DNA from: Hyphomonas sp.
GTDB lineage: Bacteria > Pseudomonadota > Alphaproteobacteria > Caulobacterales > Hyphomonadaceae
Assembly: GCA_017792365.1 (NCBI GenBank)
Contig: CP051229.1
Location: 558,001 to 622,000 of the forward strand
Direction of reading: 5' to 3'
Length of the DNA: 64,000 nt
The position numbers were made by a program, and so were the translations under genes. The notes under the pieces are model-generated. The model searched no databases and was not told the DNA's origin. It saw only the letters and a program-made list of their open reading frames with translations. Every line of letters begins with the position of its first letter. The stretch's first letter is position 1. Positions 21,157 to 29,567 of this stretch are shown here, in pieces.

Positions 21157-21630
21157 CTAGCTCAGTGAGCGTGCGAGCTTGCGGGCGAAGCGATCGAACG
21201 CCCAGTTGGCGTCGTGCCAGGTGTGGCCGGCGATCACCATGGTGATGTCCGTCTCATACCAGTCATAGGTGAGCTCGCCGATCTGCGCTCCGCTGGCGTC
21301 GTAGGCCACGCCAGTCACCTTGGCGCCGCCGATCGACTTGCTGCGGATGCCGTCCAGGCCAGGACGGTCAGACAGCTGCTGGAATGTCGGCCGGTTCGGT
21401 TTCGCGTCCTCGATGGTCACGACGACACGATCGGCGCTCACGCCATCACGTTCGAATGCGGCTTCGATCCGGCGTTCGAGGGATCGCGCCAGAACATCAG
21501 CTTCACGCTCGCCGTAATCGTCGGCGAGTTTTTCCTGGAAAGCCTCAGACTGCGTGACTTCGACGGTCACGGCGGATGCGGGAGCGACCATGGCCAGCGC
21601 TGCGCCGGCGACGAGTAATTTGCGAAGCAT
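21157..21630 (-). CDS. Hypothetical secreted protein
   Basis: A 157-residue protein of unknown function. A signal peptide (MLRKLLVAGAALAMVAPASA) is clear, so the protein is periplasmic or outer-membrane associated. The start has a GGAGGACAC ribosome-binding site. The mature part contains VTIEDAKPNRPTF and a C-terminal HTWHDANWAFDRFARKLA segment. It has no visible cysteines, repeats or catalytic motif that I recognise. It is followed by a small lipoprotein gene on the same strand, but nothing links their function. Confidence 0.75.
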   Translation of the reverse strand: MLRKLLVAGAALAMVAPASAVTVEVTQSEAFQEKLADDYGEREADVLARSLERRIEAAFERDGVSADRVVVTIEDAKPNRPTFQQLSDRPGLDGIRSKSIGGAKVTGVAYDASGAQIGELTYDWYETDITMVIAGHTWHDANWAFDRFARKLARSLS

Positions 21631-21740
21631 AGTGTCCTCCTGATGTATCCTTGTTACTTGAAATTAACATGGAGATGGTGACGTCGCCAGCCAGATCAAC
21701 AGGTGGGATACCTGAAGGCGCAGTCAGTTACCGCGCACGA

Positions 21741-21938
21741 TTACCGCCCGCGTCTGGCTTCTTTCAGCTCCTTGCGCATCTCTTCTTCATCGCTGGTCGT
21801 CACAACATCCACGGCGCCGCCGACGACTGCGCCGGTCGCGCTCGCCGCGCCGCCGATCACCGCACCTGTCGCGCCTACCGCTGCGCTGACGCATCCGCAT
21901 GAGAACAGCAGCAGCGAGCAGGCGACAATCGTTTTCAT
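21741..21938 (-). CDS. Small lipoprotein, 65 residues
   Basis: A short envelope lipoprotein. The signal peptide MKTIVACSLLLFSCGC has a lipobox-like LFSC (Cys14), with a second Cys at 16. The mature chain is a Gly/Ala/Val-rich hydrophobic stretch (GAVIGGAASATGAVVGGAV) and a charged tail ending KELKEARRGR. The Ala/Gly pattern resembles short lipoproteins found widely in alphaproteobacteria with no known role. The start is the ATG at 21938. The longer open frame upstream overlaps pirin and is rejected. Confidence 0.65.
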   Translation of the reverse strand: MKTIVACSLLLFSCGCVSAAVGATGAVIGGAASATGAVVGGAVDVVTTSDEEEMRKELKEARRGR

Positions 21939-22059
21939 GGCGGACCTTTCAGCGACGCGAATCCTTGGCGGATTCCGAAAAGCGAACCTCGCGCACTGCG
22001 ATTTACAGAACCTGAACGGCTTGGTCATCTGCAGCGGCGAGGCCCGCTTGTCTGTCGAC

Positions 22060-22758
22060 CTAGAGGGTGTCCGTCGCGACCAATTCGGCCGGGCCGGAGA
22101 TACACTTGATGCGGACAGTCTCCACATCGTGGATCGCGGCGCCGTCGCGTGCATGCAGCGTCACGCCATCGACTTCGACGACGCCGGTGGCGGCGACGAG
22201 ATAGAAGCGCCGGTCGGGTCCGAGCTCGTAGGTAAGCTCCTGGCCTTCCTCGAGCGTGGCGCCGAGCACCCGCGCATCGGCGCGGATTTCGAGCGCCTCC
22301 GCATCCTTCTTGCCCGAGGCCAGTACCGACCATTCGCCGGCGCGGTCAGATTTGGGAAACTGGCGTGCGCCCCATGACGGCGCTCCGCCCGCCCGATCCG
22401 GCAGGATCCAGATCTGGAAGAGCGTCGTGGCCTCGTCTTCCATGTTGTACTCGGCGTGCTGGACGCCCGTGCCCGCGCTCATCACCTGAACGTCGCCGGC
22501 AGCCGTGCGGCCCTTGTTGCCCATCGAATCCTGGTGGGTGATGGCGCCAGTCCGCACGTAGGTGATGATTTCCATGTCGCGGTGCGGGTGGGGCGGAAAG
22601 CCGGATTGCGGCGCAATCACGTCGTCGTTCCACACGCGCAGGCGGCCCCAGCCCATGCGGTCGGGGTCATGATAGTTCGCGAACGAAAAGTGGTGGTGGG
22701 CGTCCAGCCAGCCATGGTTGGCGCCGCCCAGCGTATCGAATGGCCTCGGGTCAATCAT
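22060..22758 (-). CDS. Pirin family protein (bicupin; quercetin dioxygenase-like)
   Basis: Pirins are iron-binding bicupins; some bacterial members have quercetin 2,3-dioxygenase activity, but most have no known substrate. The metal site is in the N-terminal cupin: PPHPHRDMEIITYV supplies two His, and GTGVQHAEYN the others. The product is 232 residues. Two ATGs compete: the one at 22767 directly abuts GGAGG (22768-22772), leaving no spacing, while the one at 22758 is nine bases away and gives the usual MIDPRPF start, so I choose 22758. A 34-bp perfect palindrome and a hairpin lie just upstream. Confidence 0.9.
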   Translation of the reverse strand: MIDPRPFDTLGGANHGWLDAHHHFSFANYHDPDRMGWGRLRVWNDDVIAPQSGFPPHPHRDMEIITYVRTGAITHQDSMGNKGRTAAGDVQVMSAGTGVQHAEYNMEDEATTLFQIWILPDRAGGAPSWGARQFPKSDRAGEWSVLASGKKDAEALEIRADARVLGATLEEGQELTYELGPDRRFYLVAATGVVEVDGVTLHARDGAAIHDVETVRIKCISGPAELVATDTL

Positions 22759-22774
22759 GTCGTTCATCCTCCAA

Positions 22775-22803
22775 CAGTCGGCCCTTCCTGAAAGAGCCGA
22801 CTG
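22775..22803. repeat. Inverted repeat in the pirin leader
   Basis: CAGTCGGC (22775-22782) and GCCGACTG (22796-22803) form an 8-bp stem with a 13-nt loop. It lies just upstream of the pirin Shine-Dalgarno (22768-22772 on the complementary strand). It may be part of a leader structure or a weak terminator for the upstream lipoprotein gene. Confidence 0.6.
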
Positions 22804-22812
22804 CGGAGAGAT

Positions 22813-22846
22813 AGGCGATATAGTTGCAATTGCAACTATATCGCCT
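22813..22846. promoter_or_regulatory. 34-bp perfect palindrome upstream of pirin
   Basis: Positions 22813-22829 are exactly the reverse complement of 22830-22846. The centre is GTTGCAATTGCAAC, flanked by TATA and CGCCT arms. It lies between the NIPSNAP lipoprotein stop (22855) and the pirin start (22758), about 55 bp from the latter. An operator for a dimeric or tetrameric repressor is the best reading. A hairpin acting as terminator or RNA processing site is possible, but no T-run follows. Confidence 0.7.
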
Positions 22847-22854
22847 CTGGAGCT

Positions 22855-23733
22855 TTACTGCACCGGCGAGTAGTCGGTCGGGCGCAGCAGGACGCTTTCA
22901 GGACGGCTGGCGAGCAATTGCCCGTCGACCTGGCTTTCCTCGGCCACTTTCTGCCACTCGGGGTCCGACGCGAAGTCACGCCATGCCTGATTGCGGGCGG
23001 CGACGCCCGGGAAGGCGAGCAGGTAAACCATTTTGCCGTCGAGCGTCTCCTGACCTTCAACCGGGCGCCAGTAGAGCACGTTGGTCATGCCGTGCTTCTC
23101 GAAGATACGCTGCGTGTGATCGCGGAAGCGGGCGTGGATGTTCTCCAGCTTGCCCTCGGCGGCTTCATAGGTCCGCAGTTCGAAGGTGCGCGGCTGGCTG
23201 GCGGAGTCCAGCGAGAGCGCCGGGGAATACTCGGCCGGGTTCAGGAAATAGCTCTCGATGTTGGACGTCAGCGAGCCATCGACCTGCGAGGCCTGATAGA
23301 CAGATGTCCAGTCAGGGTCGGTCACGAACGCCCGCCAGGACGCATCCCGCGCGGCGCGGTCCTTGTAACCCATGATGTAATAGAGGCGGTTGTCCTCCGG
23401 CTGGCCTTCCTGGACCACCGGCGTGCCGTAGAAGATCGACGTCATGCCGTGCTTTGCGAACAGGTCGACCGTGTGATCGCGGAAGCGCTTGTGAAGATCG
23501 GCCATCTTGCCGTCGGCGGCGGTATAGACGCGCAGCTCGTAGAGGCCGACGTCCTGCGCGGCAGGGGCCTGAGCCTGAGCCGGGGCGGCGGCGGTCCCCG
23601 GCGCCGTAGCGGCGGGCGCGGCGCCGCCTGCAGGGGCGGTCGCGCAGCCGGACAGGGCCAGCGCGGCGCCCGCCAAAAGGCCTGCAAACGCCCGGACTGG
23701 TCGCTTTTTCAGTAGGATATCAGTAGAAAACAT
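22855..23733 (-). CDS. Lipoprotein with two NIPSNAP domains
   Basis: A 292-residue lipoprotein. The signal peptide ends in ALALSGC with the lipidated Cys at residue 30, followed by an Ala/Pro-rich linker to about 60. Two similar alpha-beta barrel (NIPSNAP) domains follow: one from YELRVYTAADGKM with FRDHTVDLFAKHGM, the other from FELRTYEAAEGKL with FRDHTQRIFEKHGM. NIPSNAP proteins have no firm biochemical role. Tandem duplication within one chain is evident by eye. A GGGAGG ribosome-binding site precedes the ATG. It lies upstream of pirin on the same strand, separated by the palindrome. Confidence 0.85.
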   Translation of the reverse strand: MFSTDILLKKRPVRAFAGLLAGAALALSGCATAPAGGAAPAATAPGTAAAPAQAQAPAAQDVGLYELRVYTAADGKMADLHKRFRDHTVDLFAKHGMTSIFYGTPVVQEGQPEDNRLYYIMGYKDRAARDASWRAFVTDPDWTSVYQASQVDGSLTSNIESYFLNPAEYSPALSLDSASQPRTFELRTYEAAEGKLENIHARFRDHTQRIFEKHGMTNVLYWRPVEGQETLDGKMVYLLAFPGVAARNQAWRDFASDPEWQKVAEESQVDGQLLASRPESVLLRPTDYSPVQ

Positions 23734-23918
23734 GGTGCCTCCCGTAATGACTCGTTTCTCCTAACCGTGGAGTGTTAACGCGCGCGTGAGAAGGGCGCAA
23801 AGAGAGAACTCCCCGGCAATCCATTCAACTTGGCTTGAACGCTGGCGGTAAGTAAGCAAAAACACGATTCCCCGGCTGCCGCCCTGACGTTGCGGCGCTC
23901 GGCAGACATGCGGGCGTA

Positions 23919-25220
23919 ATGGACTTTGTCATCCTGATCTTGCTGATCCTCCTCAATGGAGTGTTCGCGCTTTCGGAGTTGGCAATCGTCTCCTCCAGCC
24001 GCCCGCGCCTTCAGGCGATGGCGGAGAAGGGCTCGCGCGGCGCGCAGACGGCGCTGCGCATGCTTGAGGATCCCTCCAAGCTGCTGTCGACGGTGCAGAT
24101 CGGCATCACCCTGATCGGCGTGATCGCGGGCGCATACGGCGCGACCGCCATCGCCGACGATGTCCGACCATGGCTGGAGCAGATCGCGCCGGACCTGGCG
24201 GAGTATTCCGCGGCGATCTCATTCGGCGGCGTTGTGGTCCTGACCACCTTCCTGTCGCTGGTGTTCGGGGAATTGGTGCCCAAGCGCATGGCGATGGCTG
24301 CGCCCGAGCGCCTGGCCGCCGCGATGGCGCCGCTGATGGCGCTGGTCGAGACCGTGAGTTCGCCGCTCGTCTGGCTTCTGCGAACGTGCACCGACGGCGT
24401 CCTGCGGCTGCTGGGCCTGCACAAGACCACGCAGTCCGACATGACCGAGGAAGAGGTGAAGATCGTCATCGCCGAAGGGGCGCGGGCAGGGGCGATCGAG
24501 ACCGACGAACGCGACATGCTGCAGGGCGTGATGCGCCATGCCGACCGCTCGGTGCGGACCATCATGACGCCGCGCACCGAGATCGTGTTCCTCGACCCGG
24601 AGATGGAGCCCGACGAAGTTCTCCAGCTGATCGAGTCGAGCGGCCATTCACGCTTTCCGGTCGCAAGCGGCGACGCCGACAATCTCGTCGGCATGGTCCA
24701 GACCAAGGACATGCTCCCCTACATGGGCGCCAACGGGAAGCTGGACATAATGGCCGTGATGCACCCGCCGACCTACGTGCCCGAAACCGTGAACGTGATG
24801 CGCCTGCTGGAAGCGATGCGGCACAGTCCCGTCCGGATGCTGGCGATCACGGATGAATACGGCGCGATCCTCGGGATCGTCACGGGCGCCGATCTCCTCG
24901 AATCGATCGCCGGTGACGAGGCGCTGAGCGAGGACGAAGGCCTGTCCCCGCCGGTCGAGCGGGCGGACGGCTCCTGGCTGATCGACGGCAAGACGCCGGT
25001 CGATGAACTGGAGGATCTTGTCGGCCAGCGGATCGAGGACGACGAAGAGGGTTACTCTACGGTCGCGGGTCTGGTGATCCACCTGTTCAAGGCGCTTCCC
25101 AAGGAAGGCGACCGCGTCGAGCGCTTTCCGCTGGCCTTCGAGGTTGTCGATATGGATGGCCGCAGGATCGACAAGGTCCTCGTCAAGCGGCTGGAGGACA
25201 ACGAGGACGAGACGGGCTAG
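23919..25220 (+). CDS. CNNM/CBS-domain membrane protein (hemolysin C/CorC family)
   Basis: A 433-residue inner-membrane protein. The N-terminal CNNM (DUF21) domain has four hydrophobic segments and the ELVPKRMA motif. Two CBS domains follow (TIMTPRTEIVFLD and FPVASGDADNLVGMV), then a C-terminal CorC/HlyC transporter-associated domain (GYSTVAGLVIHLF). Members are implicated in magnesium and cobalt efflux or homeostasis; the older name hemolysin is misleading. It is followed by marC-like on the same strand, 47 bp away. Confidence 0.88.
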   Translation: MDFVILILLILLNGVFALSELAIVSSSRPRLQAMAEKGSRGAQTALRMLEDPSKLLSTVQIGITLIGVIAGAYGATAIADDVRPWLEQIAPDLAEYSAAISFGGVVVLTTFLSLVFGELVPKRMAMAAPERLAAAMAPLMALVETVSSPLVWLLRTCTDGVLRLLGLHKTTQSDMTEEEVKIVIAEGARAGAIETDERDMLQGVMRHADRSVRTIMTPRTEIVFLDPEMEPDEVLQLIESSGHSRFPVASGDADNLVGMVQTKDMLPYMGANGKLDIMAVMHPPTYVPETVNVMRLLEAMRHSPVRMLAITDEYGAILGIVTGADLLESIAGDEALSEDEGLSPPVERADGSWLIDGKTPVDELEDLVGQRIEDDEEGYSTVAGLVIHLFKALPKEGDRVERFPLAFEVVDMDGRRIDKVLVKRLEDNEDETG

Positions 25221-25267
25221 GCCAGTTTTGGCTTGGCTCTCAGGCCGAACCCGAATAGAGGGCGCCA

Positions 25268-25909
25268 ATGGATCAGGTGCTTGTCACACAGTTTATCACG
25301 TACTTCGTGACGTTCTTCGTGCTCATCGACGCGGTTGGCGTGGCGCCAATCTTCGCGGCGCTGACGGCGCGGGGCGACGCCGCCTATCGCCGTTCGATGG
25401 CGATCCGCTCGGTCTTCGTCGCCACGATCATCATCTTTGCATTTGCGATCGGCGGCGCATGGCTGCTCGACCACATGGGGATCAGCCTCGATGCGTTCCG
25501 CGCGGCGGGCGGCGCGCTGCTCTTCCTCATCGCGCTCGACATGGTGTTCGAAAAGCGCACCGAGCGCCGGGGACAGCGCGCCGACGAACACATGAGCACG
25601 CATCAGGAACTCGACGACATCTCCGTCTTCCCGGTCGGCATCCCGATGGTGGCAGGGCCGGGGTCTATCGCGTCGGCCATGCTGTTCATGTCGAATGCGT
25701 CCGGCGATCTCGCGCACCAGGGCGTAGTCCTCGGCGCGATCGGCGTGAACCTGCTCCTCTGCCTCATCATCTTCCTAGCAGCGGGGCCGCTGGTGAAGAT
25801 GATGGGCGAGGCGATCGCCGGGGCGGTGACGCGCATCTTCGGCGTGATCCTCGCCGCACTGTCCGTGCAGCTCCTGATCGACGGCCTGAAGGGCGCCTTT
25901 CTCGGCTAG
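25268..25909 (+). CDS. MarC family integral membrane protein
   Basis: A 213-residue protein with about six membrane helices. The MarC/UPF0056 motifs are present: FFVLIDAVGVAPIFAALT near the N-terminus and FPVGIPMVAGPGSIASAML centrally. The family has no proven transport substrate, and early links to multiple antibiotic resistance have not held up. It probably shares a transcript with the CNNM gene and is convergent with the SDR gene. Confidence 0.87.
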   Translation: MDQVLVTQFITYFVTFFVLIDAVGVAPIFAALTARGDAAYRRSMAIRSVFVATIIIFAFAIGGAWLLDHMGISLDAFRAAGGALLFLIALDMVFEKRTERRGQRADEHMSTHQELDDISVFPVGIPMVAGPGSIASAMLFMSNASGDLAHQGVVLGAIGVNLLLCLIIFLAAGPLVKMMGEAIAGAVTRIFGVILAALSVQLLIDGLKGAFLG

Positions 25910-25915
25910 GCGCGT

Positions 25916-26833
25916 CTAGACCGGATCGTACGGGAAGACGTCGGCCGAGGCGTCGAGGCCGAAGAAATCGCTCTTCATTGCCGGCAGGCAGGTGTCGAGA
26001 ATCTTCTCCGGCGTCCAGCCGCTGAGGTCGGCCATGGAGCGCACCGGGCGCGGCTGGTCGAACAGTACGATCTCGTTGCCGCGCACGCCAAAGATCTGGC
26101 TGGAAACGTCCTTGGCCTTGTCTGAGCAGAGCGCGACGGCGAGCTGGGCCACCTGATCGGCCCGCATCGCATTCTTCATCCGCTCGACGCGCTGGGCGCT
26201 TTCCTCATCCTTCACCGGGATCGATGCGATCATCCGCGTCCATGCGAACGGCGCGATGATGTTCGAGCGGACGTTCTTGCGCGCGCCTTCCATCGCGATG
26301 ATGCGGGACAGGCCGGCAATGCCCATCTTGGCGGCTGCATAGTTCGCCTGACCGATATTGCCGATGAGGCCCGAGGTCGACGTGAAGAGGACGTAGGCGC
26401 CGTCTTCCTGCTCGCGGAACAGTTCGATCGAGGCGCGCGTGACGTTGTAGGTGCCGCGCAGGTGGACCTCGATCACGCCGTCCCAGTCGCTTTCGCTCAT
26501 CTTGTGGAACATGCCGTCGCGCAGGATGCCGGCCGGGTTCACGACCGCATGCAGGCCGCCGAATTCGTCCTTGGCTTGTTCGACCATGCGCTGGACCGCG
26601 GCGTAGTCGGTGACGCTGTCGGAGTTGGACACCGCCTTGCCGCCGGCATTGCGGATGGTCTTCGCGACTTCCTCGGCAGGTCCGGCAGAGCCCTCGTCGG
26701 CGCCGGTGAGCGAGCCGCCGAGGTCGTTGACGACGACGCTGGCGCCTTCGCGCGCCAGAAGCAGAGCGGTTTCCTTGCCGATGCCGTTGCCGCCGCCCGT
26801 GATGAGTACAACCTTGCCGTCAAGAACGCCCAT
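25916..26833 (-). CDS. Short-chain dehydrogenase/reductase, MFE-2 (3-hydroxyacyl-CoA dehydrogenase)-like
   Basis: A 305-residue NAD(P)-dependent SDR. The cofactor motif is TGGGNGIGKE, followed by VVNDLGGSLTGADEG, a pattern of the (3R)-hydroxyacyl-CoA dehydrogenase branch. The catalytic Ser is in FTSTSGLIGN and the Tyr/Lys pair is YAAAK. The usual NNAG motif reads NPAG (VVNPAGIL), an Asn-to-Pro change. The start is the ATG at 26833 with AGAGGAAA upstream. The C-terminal ~60 residues (from GVRGNEIVLFDQP) extend beyond a minimal SDR. The substrate is likely an acyl-CoA or steroid-like compound, but this is inference. Confidence 0.85.
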   Translation of the reverse strand: MGVLDGKVVLITGGGNGIGKETALLLAREGASVVVNDLGGSLTGADEGSAGPAEEVAKTIRNAGGKAVSNSDSVTDYAAVQRMVEQAKDEFGGLHAVVNPAGILRDGMFHKMSESDWDGVIEVHLRGTYNVTRASIELFREQEDGAYVLFTSTSGLIGNIGQANYAAAKMGIAGLSRIIAMEGARKNVRSNIIAPFAWTRMIASIPVKDEESAQRVERMKNAMRADQVAQLAVALCSDKAKDVSSQIFGVRGNEIVLFDQPRPVRSMADLSGWTPEKILDTCLPAMKSDFFGLDASADVFPYDPV

Positions 26834-27005
26834 GTCTCGTTTCCTCTGGTCTTGTGGGATTGGCCATCTCAAAAGCACAAGGCGGCGATAAACGCCAGCG
26901 CGTGCGCCCCGTGCGGGCCGGATGCCGCAACTTTTCCCTTGAACCACGGCTTCCGCGCGTCCTAAGCACAGCCGCTGACGCCTCGCCCGGTTGGAGACTG
27001 GCGAT

Positions 27006-27551
27006 ATGACCGAACCGCCGCCCAAACCCACCCGCGAAATCGCGCCCTACGAGTTACGTGCGGCCAGCGAGGTCGACGAGCAGGACATCGAGCGGCTCTA
27101 CGACGAGGTGTTCGGCCCCGGACGCTTCGCGAAAACCGCCGAGCGCCTGAGGGAAGGCAATCAGCGCATCGAGGCGGCGTGTTTCGTCGCAAGCGATGCT
27201 GGCGGCCTCGTCGGCTCCGTCCAGTTCTGGCCGTTGATGATCGGCGGCAGGCCCGGCGGCGTATTGCTGGGGCCGTTGGGCATCGCGCCGCGTCGCCGTG
27301 GCGATGGCATCGCGTTCAAGCTGATGGAGGCGGGGATCGCGGTCTGCGCCGAGCGCGGCGATCTCGCGGTGATCCTTGTAGGAGACGAGCCCTATTATGC
27401 CCGCGCCGGTTTCGCGAAAACGGAAGCCGGCAGGTTCCAGATGCCGGGGCCGGTCGATGAGCGCCGCATTCTGGTTCGGGAGCTGAACGCTAAGGCGGGC
27501 AGCCTGAATGGCGCGCTCAGCGTCCCTCGCGCCACCAGGCGAACATCATGA
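27006..27551 (+). CDS. GNAT family N-acetyltransferase
   Basis: A 181-residue acetyltransferase of the YhbS-like type. The acetyl-CoA binding motif A is visible as LGPLGIAPRRRGDGIAFKLM. VILVGDEPYYARAGF is the strand-turn typical of the C-terminal part of this subgroup. The substrate is unknown. The ATG at 27006 has GGAG nine bases upstream. Its 3' end overlaps the convergent GATase-like gene by 35 bp, so the last dozen residues are constrained on both strands. Confidence 0.85.
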   Translation: MTEPPPKPTREIAPYELRAASEVDEQDIERLYDEVFGPGRFAKTAERLREGNQRIEAACFVASDAGGLVGSVQFWPLMIGGRPGGVLLGPLGIAPRRRGDGIAFKLMEAGIAVCAERGDLAVILVGDEPYYARAGFAKTEAGRFQMPGPVDERRILVRELNAKAGSLNGALSVPRATRRTS

Positions 27552-29564
27552 AGAAGACGGCCAGGCCCATGCCGACAACGCCCGGGATCAGCTGCGTCGT
27601 CTGGGTCGCGCGCACCGCATAGCCGCCATTGCGGCGCAGCCCCAGCCAGTCCGAGCCGGCAGCGTTGCCGCGATCGCCGACGCGGCGGACATCTGGCAGG
27701 TCCGGCGAACCGTCGGCGCCGACACGGAAGACGCCGCCAAGGGTGGACGCCGCAAACGGCTGCAGCAGCTCTGTCGTCGAGCGCAGGTCGACATACTCGC
27801 GAGGATGGGCGGGGCCGCGCACGGCGACGGCGCGCAGATCGCCGCTGCTGGCGCGGAAGAGGCCAAGGTCTGCATCATCGACCTGCGTACGGAACAGGCC
27901 CGGCCCGGCCAGCGCCCACTCGGCGGTCACTTCCTGGCCATCCGGACCGATCAGGGACAGTGGCTCGGGCTGCTCAGTCAGCGTCCGGAGCTCGGCGCCG
28001 AGCCTATCGGCGCCGTCGGTTCGCAGCTGAAGCAATTCCTCTTCGAGCTCCGGCTCTTTCATTAGCCAGTGGGCCGTGCGCCGGATCAGCTCGGCATAGG
28101 GGCCGCCGCCTTCAAAACCGCGCGCCCACAACCAGATCTGGTCGGACATCACAGCCGCAACCCGGCCTTCCTCAACCCGGTCGAGCAGGAGCAGGGGCGC
28201 GCCGTCGGGCGCCTGGATCAGCGTTTCGGCATTGCCGGCGTCGACGCGCATGTAGCGCAGCCACGGTCCCCAGACAGAGCCATTGTCCAGCGTCGCCGTG
28301 ACCGAGTGGCGGCGGCCGAGTTCGGTAAGCTCGGGTGCAAACTTCTGCTCCACGACTTCTCCCGTGGCGTAGCCCGGCAGGACCGAAACCAGCGGCGTGT
28401 TGTAGAGCTGTTCCGAGCCGGGATAGGGCGGCCCGGCCGCGACGAGCAGCGCGCCGCCATTCTCGACATAGCGGGCGACGCGCGCGAGATATTGAGGCTC
28501 CAGCACGCGCGAGCGCAGTTCGTGGTCAAAGATCACCAGGTCGAACTCGTCCAGCTTGTCGCGGAAGAGCTGCCGGCGCGGGAAATTGATCAGCGCGATC
28601 TCGTCGGTCGACGCGTTGTCGGTCTTCTCGGGCGGTCGAAGGATCGTGAAATGAACGAGGTCGACGGCGGATCGGACTTGAGGAGGTCACGCCAGACGCG
28701 CGCGCCGGTGTGCGGTTCGCCGGTGACGAGCAGGACGCGCAATCTGTCCTGCACGCCGGAGACCGCTGCTGACGCGAGGTTGTTTGCGAGCGTCAGTTCA
28801 TTCGGGATTTCGGCGACCTGCACCACGACCAGATTGTCGCCGCGGCGTTTGAGCGTGATCGGAATGGTCTGCGGTTCGCCGGTCGCGATGCGCTGCGGCG
28901 GCATGATATCGCCGTTGATCGATACGGCGACGTCGACGAACTCGGCGGTCGGATCGTCGACCTGCACGCGCATGTCGATGCCATTGTCGACAATGCCGAA
29001 ACTCGGGATCGACTGGATCTCGATCCGCCGGTCGATCTCGTCCTCGCCGCCGACGATCAGGGAATGGACCGGGCCAAGCTCAACCGCCGTTTCGGGGTCG
29101 GATGGAAGGTTGTGCACCTGGCCATCGGTCACAATCAGCGCCCCGGCGACGCGATCGCGCGGCGCATCGGATAACGCGGACTGCAGCGCGGTGTAGACGT
29201 CCGAGCCGTCCGCGTCGGGATCTGTCTCGCTGACCCGCAATTCAAGCGTCTCATCCGCCTCGATCTGAGTCTTCAGCGCGTCATAGGCCGCCTGGGCCGT
29301 CTCGGTCCGGCCGCGGAAATTCATGCTCTCCGAACGGTCAATCACCAGCGCGACGATGTCCTTGAGGGGCTCTCGTTCCTCCTCGACCCAGAGCGGATTG
29401 GCGAGGGCGAGGGCGAGGATCGACAGCGCGATGGCGCGGAACAGCCATGCCTTGCCGCCCCGCCAGACATAACCGCCCCACAGGACTGCCGACACAGCGA
29501 GCAGCGCCCAGAGGGCGAGCCACGGGATGATGGGATCAAATGAGAGACGCGACGCTTCAAACAT
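27517..29564 (-). CDS. Membrane protein with VWA-like and glutamine-amidotransferase-like domains (apparent frameshift near 28668-28672)
   Basis: The last gene of the MoxR-DUF58-DUF4159 operon. The N-terminal part has two membrane helices (IIPWLALWALLAVSAVLWGG; LFRAIALSILALALA) and a VWA-like stretch (DIVALVIDRSESMNF). The C-terminal part (GALLVAAGPPYPGSEQ; LLLLDRVEEGRVAAVMSDQ) resembles class I glutamine amidotransferase-like folds and ends with a membrane helix. After LLKSDP one base is missing (GATCC before GCC). The protein continues AVDLVHFTILRPPEKTDN in the next frame through to the stop at 27517. Corrected length is about 682 residues. Its role is unknown; the family travels with MoxR ATPases in alphaproteobacteria. 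Confidence 0.8.
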
Positions 29565-29567
29565 GAC

